From Crossiella sp. CA-258035 (GTDB lineage: Bacteria; Actinomycetota; Actinomycetes; Mycobacteriales; Pseudonocardiaceae): a stretch of DNA of 64,000 nucleotides. The stretch lies in contig NZ_CP116413.1 in NCBI RefSeq assembly GCF_030064675.1, forward strand, positions 8,771,501 to 8,835,500, in the 5' to 3' direction. A model generated the notes under the pieces. It was given only the letters and a program-made list of their open reading frames with translations, had not been told where the DNA came from and searched no databases. Positions within the stretch are counted from its first letter, which is position 1; every line of letters begins with the position of its first letter. This document shows, in pieces, positions 46,301-55,739 of the stretch. Position numbers and translations under genes: made by a program.

Positions 46301-48352
46301 ATGGCCGAGGTCAGCAACGAGCTCAGCGGCGTCGTGCACGGCAACGTGACCCAGGCGCAGAGCCTGTACCTGACCGCGGGGACCCCGGAGGCGCTGGCCG
46401 GTCTGCCGCCGGTGCCCGCCGACTTCACCGGCAGGGCGCGGGAGCTGACCGAGGTGCTCGACTGCTTCGGCCAGGGGTTGCCGGTGGTCATCCACGGGGT
46501 CGGCGGCGCGGGCAAGACCTCGCTGGCGCTGCACGCGGCGCACCAGGTGGAGTTCACCGCGAAGCTGTTCGTCGACCTCCAGGGCTACCGCCAGTTCCCG
46601 GTGGAACCGCAGGACGCGCTGTCGGTCCTGCTGACCGCGCTGGGTGCGAGCCCGCCGCCGGAGCAGGCCGCGGCCGAGGCGCTGTACCGCTCGAAGCTGG
46701 CCGGGCATCCCGGCCGGGTGCTGGTGCTGCTGGACAACACCAGCTCGGCCGCCCAGCTCCGCCCGCTGCTGCCCAGCCGTGGGCCGCACCAGGTCCTGGT
46801 GACCAGCAGGCACTCCCTCGGCGGGCTCGGCGCGGCGCACCGGGTCCGGCTCGGGCCGTTGAGCCGGCCGGAGGCGACCGCGTTCCTGGCGCTGTCCCGG
46901 CCGGGCGATCCAGGTGTGCACGAGCTGGCCGAGCAGTGCGGCAGGCTGCCGCTGGCGCTGCGCATCGCCTCGGCCGTGCTGGCCGATGACCCGGACCGCC
47001 CGCTGCACACGCTGACCTCGGCGCTGGCCGACCGCGGCGGCAGGCTGGACGAGCTGTCCTACGACGAGTCGCTGGACGTGCGGACCGCCTTCGACCTCTC
47101 CTACGAGCGGCTGACCGAGGAGGAGGCCTGGCTGTTCCGGCTGCTGTCCCAGCACCCCGGCACCGAGTTCGGCTCGCGGTCGGCCGCCGCGCTGGCCGCG
47201 CTGTCCGAGCAGCGCACCCAGCGGCTGCTGGACCGCCTGCTGCGAGCCAACATGATCTCCGTGGGCGAGCGCTGGGGCCGCTACCGCTTCCACGACCTGG
47301 TGCTGCTCTACGCCCAGGAGCACGCGGGCCGGGAGCCGGGTTTCGCCGAGCTGAAGCCGAGGCTGCGGCACCGGCTGATCGACTACTACCACGCGGCCGG
47401 GCGGGCGGAGAGCGAATGGCTGCGGCCGGAAGCCGGTCAGGGGCCGGAGCGGATCGCCGGCCGGGTGGCCGCGCTGCGCTGGTTCGACCTGGAGCACCGC
47501 ACCATGATCGAGCTGATCCGGCGGGCCTGGCAGGCCGGCCACTACGACGCGGTGCTGGCCCTGGGCGTGCCGGTGGCCGACTACCTGGTGCTGCGCCGGA
47601 ACCTGCTGGGCCAGCACGCGCTGCTGGACCTGATGCTGGCCGCGTTGCAGGCCGGGGGCGGCGGGGACCCGGTGGCCGAGGGCGAGATCCGGCTGCGGCT
47701 GGGCATGGCGCACCGGATGCTCGGCCACGCCGCTGAGGGGCTTGAGCAGCTCAACCTGGCCGCCGAGCTGCTGCGCGGCGCGGGCGCCGAGCGGTCCGCG
47801 CAGGCGGTGCTGCAGTTCGGCCACTGCGCGCTCACCGCGGGCGACCTGGCCCAGGCGGACGAGCAGTTCGGCCGGGCCGCGGCCATGCTGACCGAGCTGG
47901 GCGATGACTGCGGCGCGCTGGAGGCCCTGCACGGCAGGGGTGTGGTGGCGCTGGCCATGGGCCGGGTGACCGAGGGGCTGGCGCTGGCCGGGCAGCTGCA
48001 CGCGCGCAGCGCGGAGCTGGGTTCGGTGATCGACCAGGCCAGGGCGGAGGGCCTGCTGGCCAGGGTGGCCGCGCTGCGCGAGGACCACGTGGCCGCGCTG
48101 CGCAGGCTGGGCGCCGCGGTGGAGCTGTGGCGCGCGGTGGACGGCCAGGTCGAGGTGGCCGAGGGCCTGGTGGCGATGGGCCACGTGGCCATCGCGCTGG
48201 GCAGGCGGTCCCTGGCGGTGGCCCGGTTCCGCACCGCGCTGGCGATCTTCGAGCGGTTCGGGCTGGCCGCGGGCGTGGCCGAGGTGCGCGAGCTGCTGGC
48301 CGCGCCGAATGGCCCGGACCCGCCAACGGGTCAACAATCAGCGCATGGGTGA
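46301..48352 (+). CDS. NB-ARC/TPR protein (AfsR-type STAND without DNA-binding domain)
   Basis: 683 aa. NELSGVVHGNVTQAQSLYL at the start is the short module that often precedes STAND NTPases. NB-ARC follows: Walker A GVGGAGKT at residues 66-73, Walker B VLVLLDN, sensor VLVTSRH, GRLPLALRI (GLPL) and RYRFHDLVLLYAQEH (MHD-like). C-terminal residues about 430-680 are TPRs (MLGHAAEGLEQLNLAAELLR, etc.). Unlike AfsR it lacks an N-terminal SARP or HTH domain, so it presumably works by oligomerising with a partner. HdeD-like gene overlaps its end by 8 bp. Confidence 0.87.
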   Translation: MAEVSNELSGVVHGNVTQAQSLYLTAGTPEALAGLPPVPADFTGRARELTEVLDCFGQGLPVVIHGVGGAGKTSLALHAAHQVEFTAKLFVDLQGYRQFPVEPQDALSVLLTALGASPPPEQAAAEALYRSKLAGHPGRVLVLLDNTSSAAQLRPLLPSRGPHQVLVTSRHSLGGLGAAHRVRLGPLSRPEATAFLALSRPGDPGVHELAEQCGRLPLALRIASAVLADDPDRPLHTLTSALADRGGRLDELSYDESLDVRTAFDLSYERLTEEEAWLFRLLSQHPGTEFGSRSAAALAALSEQRTQRLLDRLLRANMISVGERWGRYRFHDLVLLYAQEHAGREPGFAELKPRLRHRLIDYYHAAGRAESEWLRPEAGQGPERIAGRVAALRWFDLEHRTMIELIRRAWQAGHYDAVLALGVPVADYLVLRRNLLGQHALLDLMLAALQAGGGGDPVAEGEIRLRLGMAHRMLGHAAEGLEQLNLAAELLRGAGAERSAQAVLQFGHCALTAGDLAQADEQFGRAAAMLTELGDDCGALEALHGRGVVALAMGRVTEGLALAGQLHARSAELGSVIDQARAEGLLARVAALREDHVAALRRLGAAVELWRAVDGQVEVAEGLVAMGHVAIALGRRSLAVARFRTALAIFERFGLAAGVAEVRELLAAPNGPDPPTGQQSAHG

Positions 48353-48908
48353 TCTGTTGCTCCGGCGCTGGTGGCTGGTGGTCGTGCGCGGCGTGGCCGC
48401 GATCCTCTTCGGTGTGCTCAGCCTGGTCTGGCCGGGCCTGACCCTGCTCGTGCTGGTGGTGCTGTTCGCGGTGTACGCGCTGCTGGACGGCATCGCGGCG
48501 ATCGCGGGCGCGGCGGCGGACAAGCTCGCGCCGTCAGCGGACCGCTGGCTGGTGGGCCTGCTCGGCGCCTTCGGCGTGCTGGCCGGTCTGGTGGCCCTGC
48601 TGATGCCCGGCATCACCGCGCTGGTGCTGCTGTTCCTGATCGGCGCCTGGGCCGTGGTCACCGGCGTGCTGGAGATCATGACCGGCTGGCAGCTGCGCAA
48701 GGTGATCACCGGCGAGTGGCTGCTGTTCGTCAGCGGCGCGCTGTCGGTGGTGCTGGGCGGCCTGCTGTTCGCCTTCCCCGGCGAGGGCGCGGTGGCGCTG
48801 ATCGTGACCATCGCGATGTTCGCGATCCTGTGGGGGATCGTGCTGGTGCTGCTGGGCGTCCGGCTCCGCAAGCTGGGCCGGGACCTGGCGTCGACCCAGC
48901 CGCGCTAG
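48345..48908 (+). CDS. HdeD-family (DUF308) membrane protein
   Basis: 187 aa with six TM helices in pairs. WWLVVVRGVAAILFGVLSLVWPG, then repeated GxxxxxxGxxxLxxPG pattern, is the DUF308 signature of HdeD, linked to acid resistance in enterics. ATG 48345 overlaps the NB-ARC stop; ATG 48309 upstream is in a different frame from that gene and would create a longer overlap. Role in actinomycetes unknown. Confidence 0.82.
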   Translation: MGDLLLRRWWLVVVRGVAAILFGVLSLVWPGLTLLVLVVLFAVYALLDGIAAIAGAAADKLAPSADRWLVGLLGAFGVLAGLVALLMPGITALVLLFLIGAWAVVTGVLEIMTGWQLRKVITGEWLLFVSGALSVVLGGLLFAFPGEGAVALIVTIAMFAILWGIVLVLLGVRLRKLGRDLASTQPR

Positions 48909-49150
48909 CGGAAGTCGAACTCGCCAGCCTTGACCCCGGCGAGGAAGGCCTGCCACTCGGCCTGGGTGTACAGGATCACCGACTCGCCGGGGTGCCTGCT
49001 GTGCCGCAGCGCGATCCGGCCGGAGCCGTCCGGGAGCGGGCCCGCTTCGACGCAGTTCCCGCCGCCGTCGGCGCTGTAACTGCTGATGTGCCACTGCGCG
49101 GCGAAGAGCTGATCCTCGCTGGGCCGGTCCCCTGGGCCGGTCACCTGCAT
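48905..49150 (-). CDS. DUF397 protein
   Basis: 81 aa. FAAQWHISSYSADGGGNCVE and the C-terminal EWQAFLAGVKAGEFD are the DUF397 signature. Such proteins are nearly always paired with an XRE/DUF5753 regulator, as here (10-bp overlap), and act as partners in WhiJ/BldB-like developmental control or as antitoxin-like modules. Overlaps the convergent HdeD-like gene by 4 bp. Confidence 0.9.
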   Translation of the reverse strand: MQVTGPGDRPSEDQLFAAQWHISSYSADGGGNCVEAGPLPDGSGRIALRHSRHPGESVILYTQAEWQAFLAGVKAGEFDFR

Positions 49151-50004
49151 GCTTTTTCCTCCGCCGTTCTGGCGATCACTCGAATCGTCTCTTCCGGTCC
49201 GAGCGCCGCGGCCACGAGTTGATCATAGACCTCGGCGAACCGTTGGGTCTTGGGCGGCTCGACGTACAGGTTGCCCGCCAAGGTCTCTATGTATCCAACC
49301 GCAGGGTAGGGCTCGCCCGCCAACAACAACTTGAAGGGCACCACAACCTGGCTCGGCAGCGCGCCTGCCGAGTAGCGCAGCAGCCGGATCTCGATGTTCG
49401 GCCGCTCGGCCAGCTCCACCAGGTGGGCCAGCTGCCCGGCGAGCACCTGGCGGCCGCCCACCTCGCGGTGCAGCAGCACCTCGTCCATCACCACGCTGAT
49501 CTTGGGCGGCCGGGGCCGGTCGAGCAGGGCCATCCGGCTCATCCGCAGCTCGACCCACCGGTCCAGCTGGGCCTGGTCGGCGGTCGGGCTGGCCCCGGAG
49601 ATCAACGCCCGCGCGTAGTCCTCGGTCTGCAGCAGACCGTTGAGCAGCGTGCAGTCGAAGGACCTGATCTCGGTGGACCTGGACTCCAGCCAGACGTAGT
49701 CGATCAGCTTCTGGTCCACGTCGTCGGCGAAGTCGTCCCACCAGCCCTGCTGCCAGGCGTCCTCGTGCAGGGCGATCAGCACCTCGCGCTTGCGCTTGCT
49801 GGTGACCTGGTAGAAGTCCAGCAGCGCCAACAGGTCCGGCCTGCGCACCGGGTACTCGCCGGACTCGAAGCGGCTGACCGTGGAGGTGTCGCGCTGGAGG
49901 TACTCGCCTGCCTGCTTCAGGGTCATGCCCGCGGCTGACCGGAGCTCGTTCAGCTGCTTGCCCAGCCACTGCGCCCGCAGCGTCGGTCCCGGCTTGGCAC
50001 CCAT
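49141..50004 (-). CDS. XRE-family regulator with DUF5753 domain (WhiJ-like)
   Basis: 287 aa. N-terminal helix-turn-helix (LRSAAGMTLKQAGEYL, RDTSTVSRFESG; residues about 15-55) and a C-terminal DUF5753 domain (TLLNGLLQTEDYARALI, NIEIRLLRYSAGA). WhiJ-type proteins repress development genes until released by a signal or their DUF397 partner. Start ATG 50004; ATG 50022 would add six residues. Divergent from a small ORF. Confidence 0.88.
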   Translation of the reverse strand: MGAKPGPTLRAQWLGKQLNELRSAAGMTLKQAGEYLQRDTSTVSRFESGEYPVRRPDLLALLDFYQVTSKRKREVLIALHEDAWQQGWWDDFADDVDQKLIDYVWLESRSTEIRSFDCTLLNGLLQTEDYARALISGASPTADQAQLDRWVELRMSRMALLDRPRPPKISVVMDEVLLHREVGGRQVLAGQLAHLVELAERPNIEIRLLRYSAGALPSQVVVPFKLLLAGEPYPAVGYIETLAGNLYVEPPKTQRFAEVYDQLVAAALGPEETIRVIARTAEEKACR

Positions 50005-50063
50005 GGGACCATCATGGCCCATGGGTGTCTGGCACAACACCGCATTGCCCAAATCAGGTGGTT

Positions 50064-50075
50064 CACAAATTTGTG
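50064..50075. promoter_or_regulatory. 12-bp palindrome, candidate XRE operator
   Basis: CACAAATTTGTG is a perfect, unusually AT-rich palindrome in the 144-bp gap between the divergent XRE gene and the small ORF at 50149. It is a natural operator candidate for the WhiJ-like regulator. Confidence 0.5.
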
Positions 50076-50148
50076 GGAAGCCAGATTGCGGCTGACATGC
50101 GATATTGGTGCAGGTACCTGGGGGCCTTGCACGTCGGGGAGGGACCGC

Positions 50149-50355
50149 ATGGACGAGCGCCGGAAACACGAGGCGGCTGCCGGTCAGGATGTGCCGCGCC
50201 TGTTCGCCGCGGTCTGGCCACCGGAGGGGGCGGCGGAGGCAGCCGATCCGGAGGACACCGCGTTGTGGGGGCGCGCGTTCGCCGAGCACGCCTCGGCCCA
50301 GGACTGTTCTTGGGCACATGAGGCGAACGGTCGCCCTGGGCAGTGCGCGGGCTGA
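50149..50355 (+). CDS. Small hypothetical protein divergent from the XRE regulator
   Basis: 68 aa, acidic, no TM; ends SWAHEANGRPGQCAG. The strong GGGGAGGG at 5 bases before ATG 50149 supports translation. Small unknown genes divergent from WhiJ-like regulators are frequent in these loci. Function not assigned. It ends 3 bp before the iolD stop. Confidence 0.55.
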   Translation: MDERRKHEAAAGQDVPRLFAAVWPPEGAAEAADPEDTALWGRAFAEHASAQDCSWAHEANGRPGQCAG

Positions 50356-50358
50356 CGC

Positions 50359-52233
50359 TCAGCCCAGGTAGCGGAGCTGCCTCGCCTTCTCCGCGGCCGC
50401 GGCCTGGTGTGCGGTGGTGATCTCGGTGCGGTGCGCGGTCTCCGGGATGCCGACCTCCCACCAGGCGCCCGCCTCGGTCCAGGCGGACGGGTGGGTGCGG
50501 ATGACCACCACGGCGGGGCGGTGTTCGGTGCGGGCGGTCTGCCTGGCCTGGCGGTAGGCCTCGGCCAGGGCGGTGAGGCTGTCCACCGCGGTGACCGCGC
50601 AGCCCAGGCTGGCCGCGTGCGCGGCGAAGTCGACCCTGGGCTTGCCGCCGGTGCCGGAGCGGCAGTGCTCGTACATGTTGTTGAAGCCGGCGCCGCCCTG
50701 GCCCTGTTGCAGGCGGTTGATCACCGCGTAGCCGTCGTTGTCGCAGACCACCGCGACGAAGCCGTGGCCGGCGAAGGCGGCGGAGAACAGTTCGGCGTTG
50801 AGCATCAGGTAGGAGCCGTCGCCGAGCAGGGTGGTGACCACGCCCTCGGGGTGGCTTTCCGCCCTGGCCATGGCCGCGCCCCAGGCGCCGGAAAGCTCGT
50901 AGCCCATGCAGGAGAAGCCGTACTCCACGTCCATGGTCTGCGCGCCCTTGGCCCGCCAGCCGCCGATCAGCTCGCCGGGCAGGCCACCGGAGGCGGTCAG
51001 CACGTAGTCGTGCTTGCCGGACTCCTCGTTGACCACGCCGACCACCTGGGCGTAGGTGGGCAGGTCGGCCGGGGTGGTGCGCAGGGACTCGATGTGCGCG
51101 TCCCAGCGGGCGCGTTCGGTCTCCGCGGTGGCGGTCCAGTCGGCCGGGGCCTGCCAGGAGCCCAGGGCCTGGCCGAGCTCGCGGACGCCTTCCTGGGCGT
51201 CGGCGACCAACTCCTGGGCGGCGTGCTTGACCGCGTCGAAGCGGGCGGTGTTCAGGCTGACGATGCGGACCCCGGACGCGAACACGGTCCAGGAGGCGGT
51301 GGTGAAGTCCTGCAGGCGGGTGCCGATGGCCAGCACCACGTCGGCCTGCCCGGCCAGGATGTTGGCCGAGGTGGAGCCGGTGACGCCGAGCGGGCCGGCG
51401 TGCAGCCGGTGCTCGTGCGGGACCAGGGTGCGGCCCGCGGTGGTCTCGGTGACCGGGATGCCGTGCTGCTGGGCGAAGTGGAGCACCTTGCTGCCCGCGC
51501 CGGAGTAGCGCACGCCACCGCCGAGCACGATCAGCGGGCGTTGCGCACCGCGGAGGGTTTCCGCGGCGGCGGCCAGCTGGCGGGTGTCCGGGCGGGGGCG
51601 CGGCACGGCGTGCAGCACCGGCTCGAACAGCGCGGCCGGGAACTCGTAGGACTCGGCCTGGATGTCCTGCGGCAGGGCCAGGGTGACCGGGCCGCAGTCG
51701 GCCGGGTCGGTGAGCACCCTGGCCACCTGCGGCAGGGTGGCGAGCAGCTGCTCGGGGCGGGTGATCCGGTCGAAGTAGCGGCTGACCGCGCGGAAGGCGT
51801 CGTTGACCGTGCCGGTCGGGTCGCCGAAGTGCTCGACCTGTTGCAGCACCGGGTCGGGGGCGCGGCCGGCGAAGGTGTCGCCGGGCAGCAGGAGCAGCGG
51901 CAGCCGGTTGGCGTGCGCCACGCCGGCCGCGGTGACCATGTTCAGCGCGCCGGGCCCGACCGAGCTGGTGGCCACCATGACCTGGCGGCGGTGCGTGGCC
52001 TTGGCGTAGCCGACCGCGGCCAGCGCCATGCCCTGCTCGTTCTGCCCGCGCCAGACCGGCAGCTCGTCCCGGTGCTCCTCGAGGGCGTTGCCGAGGCCGA
52101 GCACGTTGCCGTGGCCGAAGATGGCGAACACGCCGGGGAACAGCGGGGCCTGCTCGCCGGAGAGCAGCTCGGTCCGCTGGGCGATCAGCCAGCGCACCAG
52201 GGCCTGGGCGGTGGTCAGCTTCACGGTGGACAC
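50359..52233 (-). CDS. iolD: 3D-(3,5/4)-trihydroxycyclohexane-1,2-dione hydrolase
   Basis: 624 aa, ThDP-dependent. N-terminal Pyr domain (VFAIFGHGNVLGLGNAL), central domain (RPLIVLGGGVRYSGAG) and C-terminal PP domain with GDGSYLMLNAELFSA, the GDG-N ThDP/Mg motif. It opens the ring of the diketo intermediate to 5-deoxy-D-glucuronate. GTG 52233 has AGGAG 7 bases upstream; GTG 52236 is an alternative. Last gene of the iol operon. Confidence 0.93.
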   Translation of the reverse strand: MSTVKLTTAQALVRWLIAQRTELLSGEQAPLFPGVFAIFGHGNVLGLGNALEEHRDELPVWRGQNEQGMALAAVGYAKATHRRQVMVATSSVGPGALNMVTAAGVAHANRLPLLLLPGDTFAGRAPDPVLQQVEHFGDPTGTVNDAFRAVSRYFDRITRPEQLLATLPQVARVLTDPADCGPVTLALPQDIQAESYEFPAALFEPVLHAVPRPRPDTRQLAAAAETLRGAQRPLIVLGGGVRYSGAGSKVLHFAQQHGIPVTETTAGRTLVPHEHRLHAGPLGVTGSTSANILAGQADVVLAIGTRLQDFTTASWTVFASGVRIVSLNTARFDAVKHAAQELVADAQEGVRELGQALGSWQAPADWTATAETERARWDAHIESLRTTPADLPTYAQVVGVVNEESGKHDYVLTASGGLPGELIGGWRAKGAQTMDVEYGFSCMGYELSGAWGAAMARAESHPEGVVTTLLGDGSYLMLNAELFSAAFAGHGFVAVVCDNDGYAVINRLQQGQGGAGFNNMYEHCRSGTGGKPRVDFAAHAASLGCAVTAVDSLTALAEAYRQARQTARTEHRPAVVVIRTHPSAWTEAGAWWEVGIPETAHRTEITTAHQAAAAEKARQLRYLG

Positions 52234-52244
52234 CACGGTGCTCC

Positions 52245-53135
52245 TCAGCGGTCGGTGCGGCCTGCGGCGGTGGTCACCGGGCAGCGCGGGTCGGTCTGCT
52301 GATCGGCCCAGGAGTCCCGGATCCAGGTGTGCGCCGGGTCGTCGCAGAAGGCCATCGAACGCTCGTCCGCCGGTCCGGCCAGCACGTTCAAGTAGTACAT
52401 GGGATAGCCGGGCGCGGCCACGCACGGGCCGTGATATCCGCGCGGCACCAGGAAGACGTCGCCGTCCCGGACGGTCACGTCCTGGTCGATCTCGCCGTCG
52501 GCGGTGTAGGTGCGGTGGAAGCCGAAGCCCTCGCGGGAGGGGGTGACCTGGTCGCGGGCGGCGATCCGGAAGTAGTAGATCTCCTCGTTGACCACCTCGC
52601 ACTCGCTGGCCTGGTCGTGCTTGTGCGGCGGGTAGGAGGACCAGTTGCCGTCCGGGGTGATCAGCTCGCAGGCGTTGAGCTTGTCCGCGTGCTGCCAGAC
52701 CCCCGGCACGCCGAAGTTGTTGACCTGTCTGGTCGCGTTGCCCGCGCCCCTGGTCTCGGCGGGCACGTCCTCGGCCGGGCCGTACTTCGGGGTGAGGCGG
52801 CGGGTGCAGCGGGCCATCGGCAGCGCGAGCTCCGCGCCGTGCGCGGAGGTCAGCGTGACGGTGGCATCCCTTGGCACATAGGCGAAGTCGGTGACCCTGG
52901 TGAACACCGAGTCGCGACCGGTGAGCTCGAAGCGCTCGCCGTCCACCTCCACCGCGCAGCCGCCGGAGAGCGGCAGCACGAAGGCCTCGAACTCGCCGGT
53001 CTCCACCACCCTCGGCGTGTTCGGGTGCAGCACCAGCACGCGCAGCCCGGTGTAGGTCCAGCCCGCCTCGGCCGGGGTCAGCCGGACCGCGTCCTCGCCG
53101 TCGCTGATCGTGCCCAGTGGCCGGTGCAGGTTCAC
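52245..53135 (-). CDS. iolB: 5-deoxy-glucuronate isomerase
   Basis: 296 aa, KduI-like cupin with PPHKHDQAS metal-binding His and VPRGYHGPCVAAPGYPMYYL C-terminal motif. It converts 5-deoxy-glucuronate to 2-deoxy-5-keto-gluconate. GTG start after AAGGAG; overlaps the aldolase gene stop by 4 bp. 11 bp upstream of iolD. Confidence 0.94.
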   Translation of the reverse strand: MNLHRPLGTISDGEDAVRLTPAEAGWTYTGLRVLVLHPNTPRVVETGEFEAFVLPLSGGCAVEVDGERFELTGRDSVFTRVTDFAYVPRDATVTLTSAHGAELALPMARCTRRLTPKYGPAEDVPAETRGAGNATRQVNNFGVPGVWQHADKLNACELITPDGNWSSYPPHKHDQASECEVVNEEIYYFRIAARDQVTPSREGFGFHRTYTADGEIDQDVTVRDGDVFLVPRGYHGPCVAAPGYPMYYLNVLAGPADERSMAFCDDPAHTWIRDSWADQQTDPRCPVTTAAGRTDR

Positions 53136-54022
53136 GCCGGGATCTCCTTCAGCAGTTGGGCGGCCTTGCCGACCGCGGTGGCCACGTCGCCGTCCGGCGG
53201 GTAGAGCAGGGTGCGGCCGACGACCAGGCCGCGCACCGCCGGGTGGCGAAGTGGCGGCCCCCAGGTCTCCAGGTCCTTGTCCGGGTCGCCGGAGGGCGCA
53301 CCGCCGAGCAGCAGGATGGGCAGGGTGGTGGCGTCCAGCACGGCCAGGTCGCGGACCGCGGGCAGCTTGAGCCAGGTGTGCGCGGAGGTGGTGCCCAGCG
53401 CGGAGGCCACGGTGACCGCGCGGGCCAGCGACAGCGTGTCCTGGCGCAGCACCAGCTTGTCCTGCTCGTCGCGGGCATACGGCAGCGGTTCGACCATGGC
53501 CATCAGGCCGTGCCCGGCCAGCTCGGACACCGCCCGCGCGGAGGACTCCAGGGTGGGGATGGTGCCGGGGTCCTCGTCGACCAGGCGCAGCAGCATCTTG
53601 CCGCCATCCAGCCGATTGTCCACAATGGACTGTGCGTCGTACCCGGTGAAGCGGTCGTCGATCTCCCAGTCGGCGCCAGCCAGGCCGCCGCGGTTCATCG
53701 AGCCGATGACCACGCGGTCGTGCAAGCCGTCCAGCAGCAGCAGTTCCTCGATGATGTCCGGGCTGCCCAGCACGCCGTCCACCGCGGGGTCGGCCAGCGC
53801 GGTGAGCAGCCGGTCCAGCAGCTGCCGCCGGTTGGCCATGGCCAGCGGGTCGCCGCCGACGCCGAGCGCGCCGCGGGCCGGGTGGTCCGCGGCGACCAGG
53901 AACAGCGTCTCGCCCTGGAAGGGGTCGGCGCGGACCCGGCGCTCGGCGTAGGCCCTGCCGACCGCCTCCGGATCCCTTGCCCTGGTGCGCAACAGGTCGG
54001 CCCAGCGCGAATCGGTGATCAC
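53132..54022 (-). CDS. Cgl0159-type (beta/alpha)8 aldolase-like protein
   Basis: 296 aa TIM-barrel resembling class I/LacD-type aldolases; the same gene follows iolC in the Corynebacterium iol cluster (Cgl0159). ADHPARGALG, GTIPTLESS, MAMVEPLPYARDEQDKLV and HTWLKLPAV (possible Schiff-base Lys) are conserved-looking. It is the likely enzyme for splitting 6-phospho-5-dehydro-2-deoxy-gluconate to DHAP and malonate semialdehyde (the IolJ step), since no iolJ is present; inferred. GTGA overlaps on both sides. Confidence 0.78.
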   Translation of the reverse strand: MITDSRWADLLRTRARDPEAVGRAYAERRVRADPFQGETLFLVAADHPARGALGVGGDPLAMANRRQLLDRLLTALADPAVDGVLGSPDIIEELLLLDGLHDRVVIGSMNRGGLAGADWEIDDRFTGYDAQSIVDNRLDGGKMLLRLVDEDPGTIPTLESSARAVSELAGHGLMAMVEPLPYARDEQDKLVLRQDTLSLARAVTVASALGTTSAHTWLKLPAVRDLAVLDATTLPILLLGGAPSGDPDKDLETWGPPLRHPAVRGLVVGRTLLYPPDGDVATAVGKAAQLLKEIPA

Positions 54023-54960
54023 TTTCGCTCCAGCAGTTCGTCGATCTCGGCCGGGGTGGGCATGGCGTCCGCGCAGGCCAGCCGGGAGGCCACCAGCGCA
54101 CCCGCGGCGTTGGCGTACTCGGCGATGCGCACCGGTGGCCAGCCCGCGAGCAGGCCGTGCGCCAGCGCGCCGCCGAAGGCATCGCCCGCGCCCAGGCCGC
54201 ACACGACCTCGACCGGACACGGCGGCACGGTCCAGGAACCTTCTGGGGTGGCAACAAGAACGCCCTCAGCGCCCTTCTTCACCACGGCCAGGGACAAACC
54301 GCGGTCGAGCAGCCGGGCAGCGGCCTCGTCCGGGTCCGCGGTGCCCACCGCGACCTCGACCTCGGTGCGGTTGCCGACCGCGACCGTGACGTGGTCCAGC
54401 AGCCAGCCGATCTCCCGCCGCGCACTGTCCACATCGGACCAGAACCTCGGGCGGTGGTCCAGGTCCAGCACGGTGTGCGTGCGACGGCCCCTGCGTGCCA
54501 GCATGGCGCGCTGGGTCGAGCGGGCCGGTTCGGCGCTCACTCCGGTGCCGGTGACCCACAGCAGCGGGACCTGCTCGACCAGCTGCCACGGCACGTCGGA
54601 CTCGGTGAGGGTGAGGTCGGGCGCGGTGGGCAGCCGGTAGAACAGCAGCGGCGGGTCCGCAGGCGGGTCCAGCGCGCAGAACACCACCGGGGTGAGCAGA
54701 TCCTGGGCGGTGCCAACGTGGTCCGGGGACACGCCGAAGCCGGTGAGGGCCTGCCGGACGTAGTCGCCGAAACCGTCCGGGCCGACCTTGGTGAGCACCG
54801 CGGAGCGACGGCCCAGCCGGGCCGCCGCCACCGCGACGTTGGTCGCCGTGCCGCCGAGGGACTTGGCGAAGGTCCGCACCTGCGCCAGCGGCACGCCGGA
54901 CTGCTCGGGGTACAGGTCGACGCCGACCCGGCCGACGGTGAGGATCTCCGGCGCGGTCAC
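54019..54960 (-). CDS. iolC: 5-dehydro-2-deoxygluconokinase
   Basis: 313 aa PfkB-family kinase. N-terminal [29 protein letters not shown], and C-terminal [17 protein letters not shown] with the catalytic Asp near residue 258. It phosphorylates 2-deoxy-5-keto-gluconate. GTG start overlaps the ABC ATPase gene stop; stop overlaps the aldolase GTG. Confidence 0.93.
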   Translation of the reverse strand: MTAPEILTVGRVGVDLYPEQSGVPLAQVRTFAKSLGGTATNVAVAAARLGRRSAVLTKVGPDGFGDYVRQALTGFGVSPDHVGTAQDLLTPVVFCALDPPADPPLLFYRLPTAPDLTLTESDVPWQLVEQVPLLWVTGTGVSAEPARSTQRAMLARRGRRTHTVLDLDHRPRFWSDVDSARREIGWLLDHVTVAVGNRTEVEVAVGTADPDEAAARLLDRGLSLAVVKKGAEGVLVATPEGSWTVPPCPVEVVCGLGAGDAFGGALAHGLLAGWPPVRIAEYANAAGALVASRLACADAMPTPAEIDELLERK

Positions 54961-55739
54961 GACCCGGCACCCCGCAGTTCGTGTTCCAGCGCCTCCAGCT
55001 CCGCGCCACCGGCCATCTGCCTGGTCAGCTCGGCCAGGCTGATCTCCGCCTTGTCGAAGCTGCCCAGGCTGCGGCCCCGCTTGAGCAGCAGGAACCGGTC
55101 GGCCACCGGGTAGGCGTGGTGCGGGTTGTGCGTGATCAGCACGACCCCGAGCCCCCGGTCCCTGGCCTGGGCGACGTAGCGCAGCACCACCCCGGCCTGC
55201 TTCACGCCGAGCGCGGCGGTCGGCTCGTCCAGGATCAGCACCTTGGCGCCGAAGTGCACCGCGCGGGCGATGGCCACGCACTGCCGCTCGCCGCCGGAGA
55301 GGGTGCCCACCGGCTGTTCCACATCGCGTAGGTCGATGCCCATGTCCGCCAGCGCTTTCCGGGTGGTCTCCCGGGCGGCGCGGCGGTCCAGGCGGCGCAG
55401 CGGGCCCCAGCCGGTGGTGGGCTCGGAGCCGAGGAAGAAGTTGCGCCACACCGACATCAGCGGCACCACGGACAGGTCCTGGAACACGGTGGCGATGCCC
55501 CGGTCCAGCGCCTCCCTCGGCGAGGCCAGCCTGGTGGGCGCCCCGTCGAGCAGGAACTCGCCCTCGTCGTGCTGGTGCGCGCCGGCCAGGATCTTGATCA
55601 GCGTGGACTTGCCCGCGCCGTTGTCGCCCAGCACGCAGGTGACCTCGCCCGCGCCGACCACGGTGGAGACGTCCTGCAACGCGATCACGCTGCCGAACCG
55701 CTTGCCGACCCCGCGTACCTCCAGCAGTGGTGTGCTCAT
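54957..55739 (-). CDS. Sugar ABC transporter ATP-binding protein (inositol)
   Basis: 260 aa, a single ABC domain, unlike the fused double-ABC of RbsA/MglA-type transporters. Walker [10 protein letters not shown], signature [15 protein letters not shown] (Cys after the signature Gln), Walker [14 protein letters not shown] and H-loop THN. The pairing with one permease and one binding protein makes a CUT2-like importer. ATGA overlaps with the permease gene. Confidence 0.9.
   Translation of the reverse strand: MSTPLLEVRGVGKRFGSVIALQDVSTVVGAGEVTCVLGDNGAGKSTLIKILAGAHQHDEGEFLLDGAPTRLASPREALDRGIATVFQDLSVVPLMSVWRNFFLGSEPTTGWGPLRRLDRRAARETTRKALADMGIDLRDVEQPVGTLSGGERQCVAIARAVHFGAKVLILDEPTAALGVKQAGVVLRYVAQARDRGLGVVLITHNPHHAYPVADRFLLLKRGRSLGSFDKAEISLAELTRQMAGGAELEALEHELRGAGS

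Noticed and set aside
46205-48337. Minus-strand 710-codon open frame opposite the NB-ARC gene
   Set aside because: Shadow composition; all motifs lie in the plus-strand frame.
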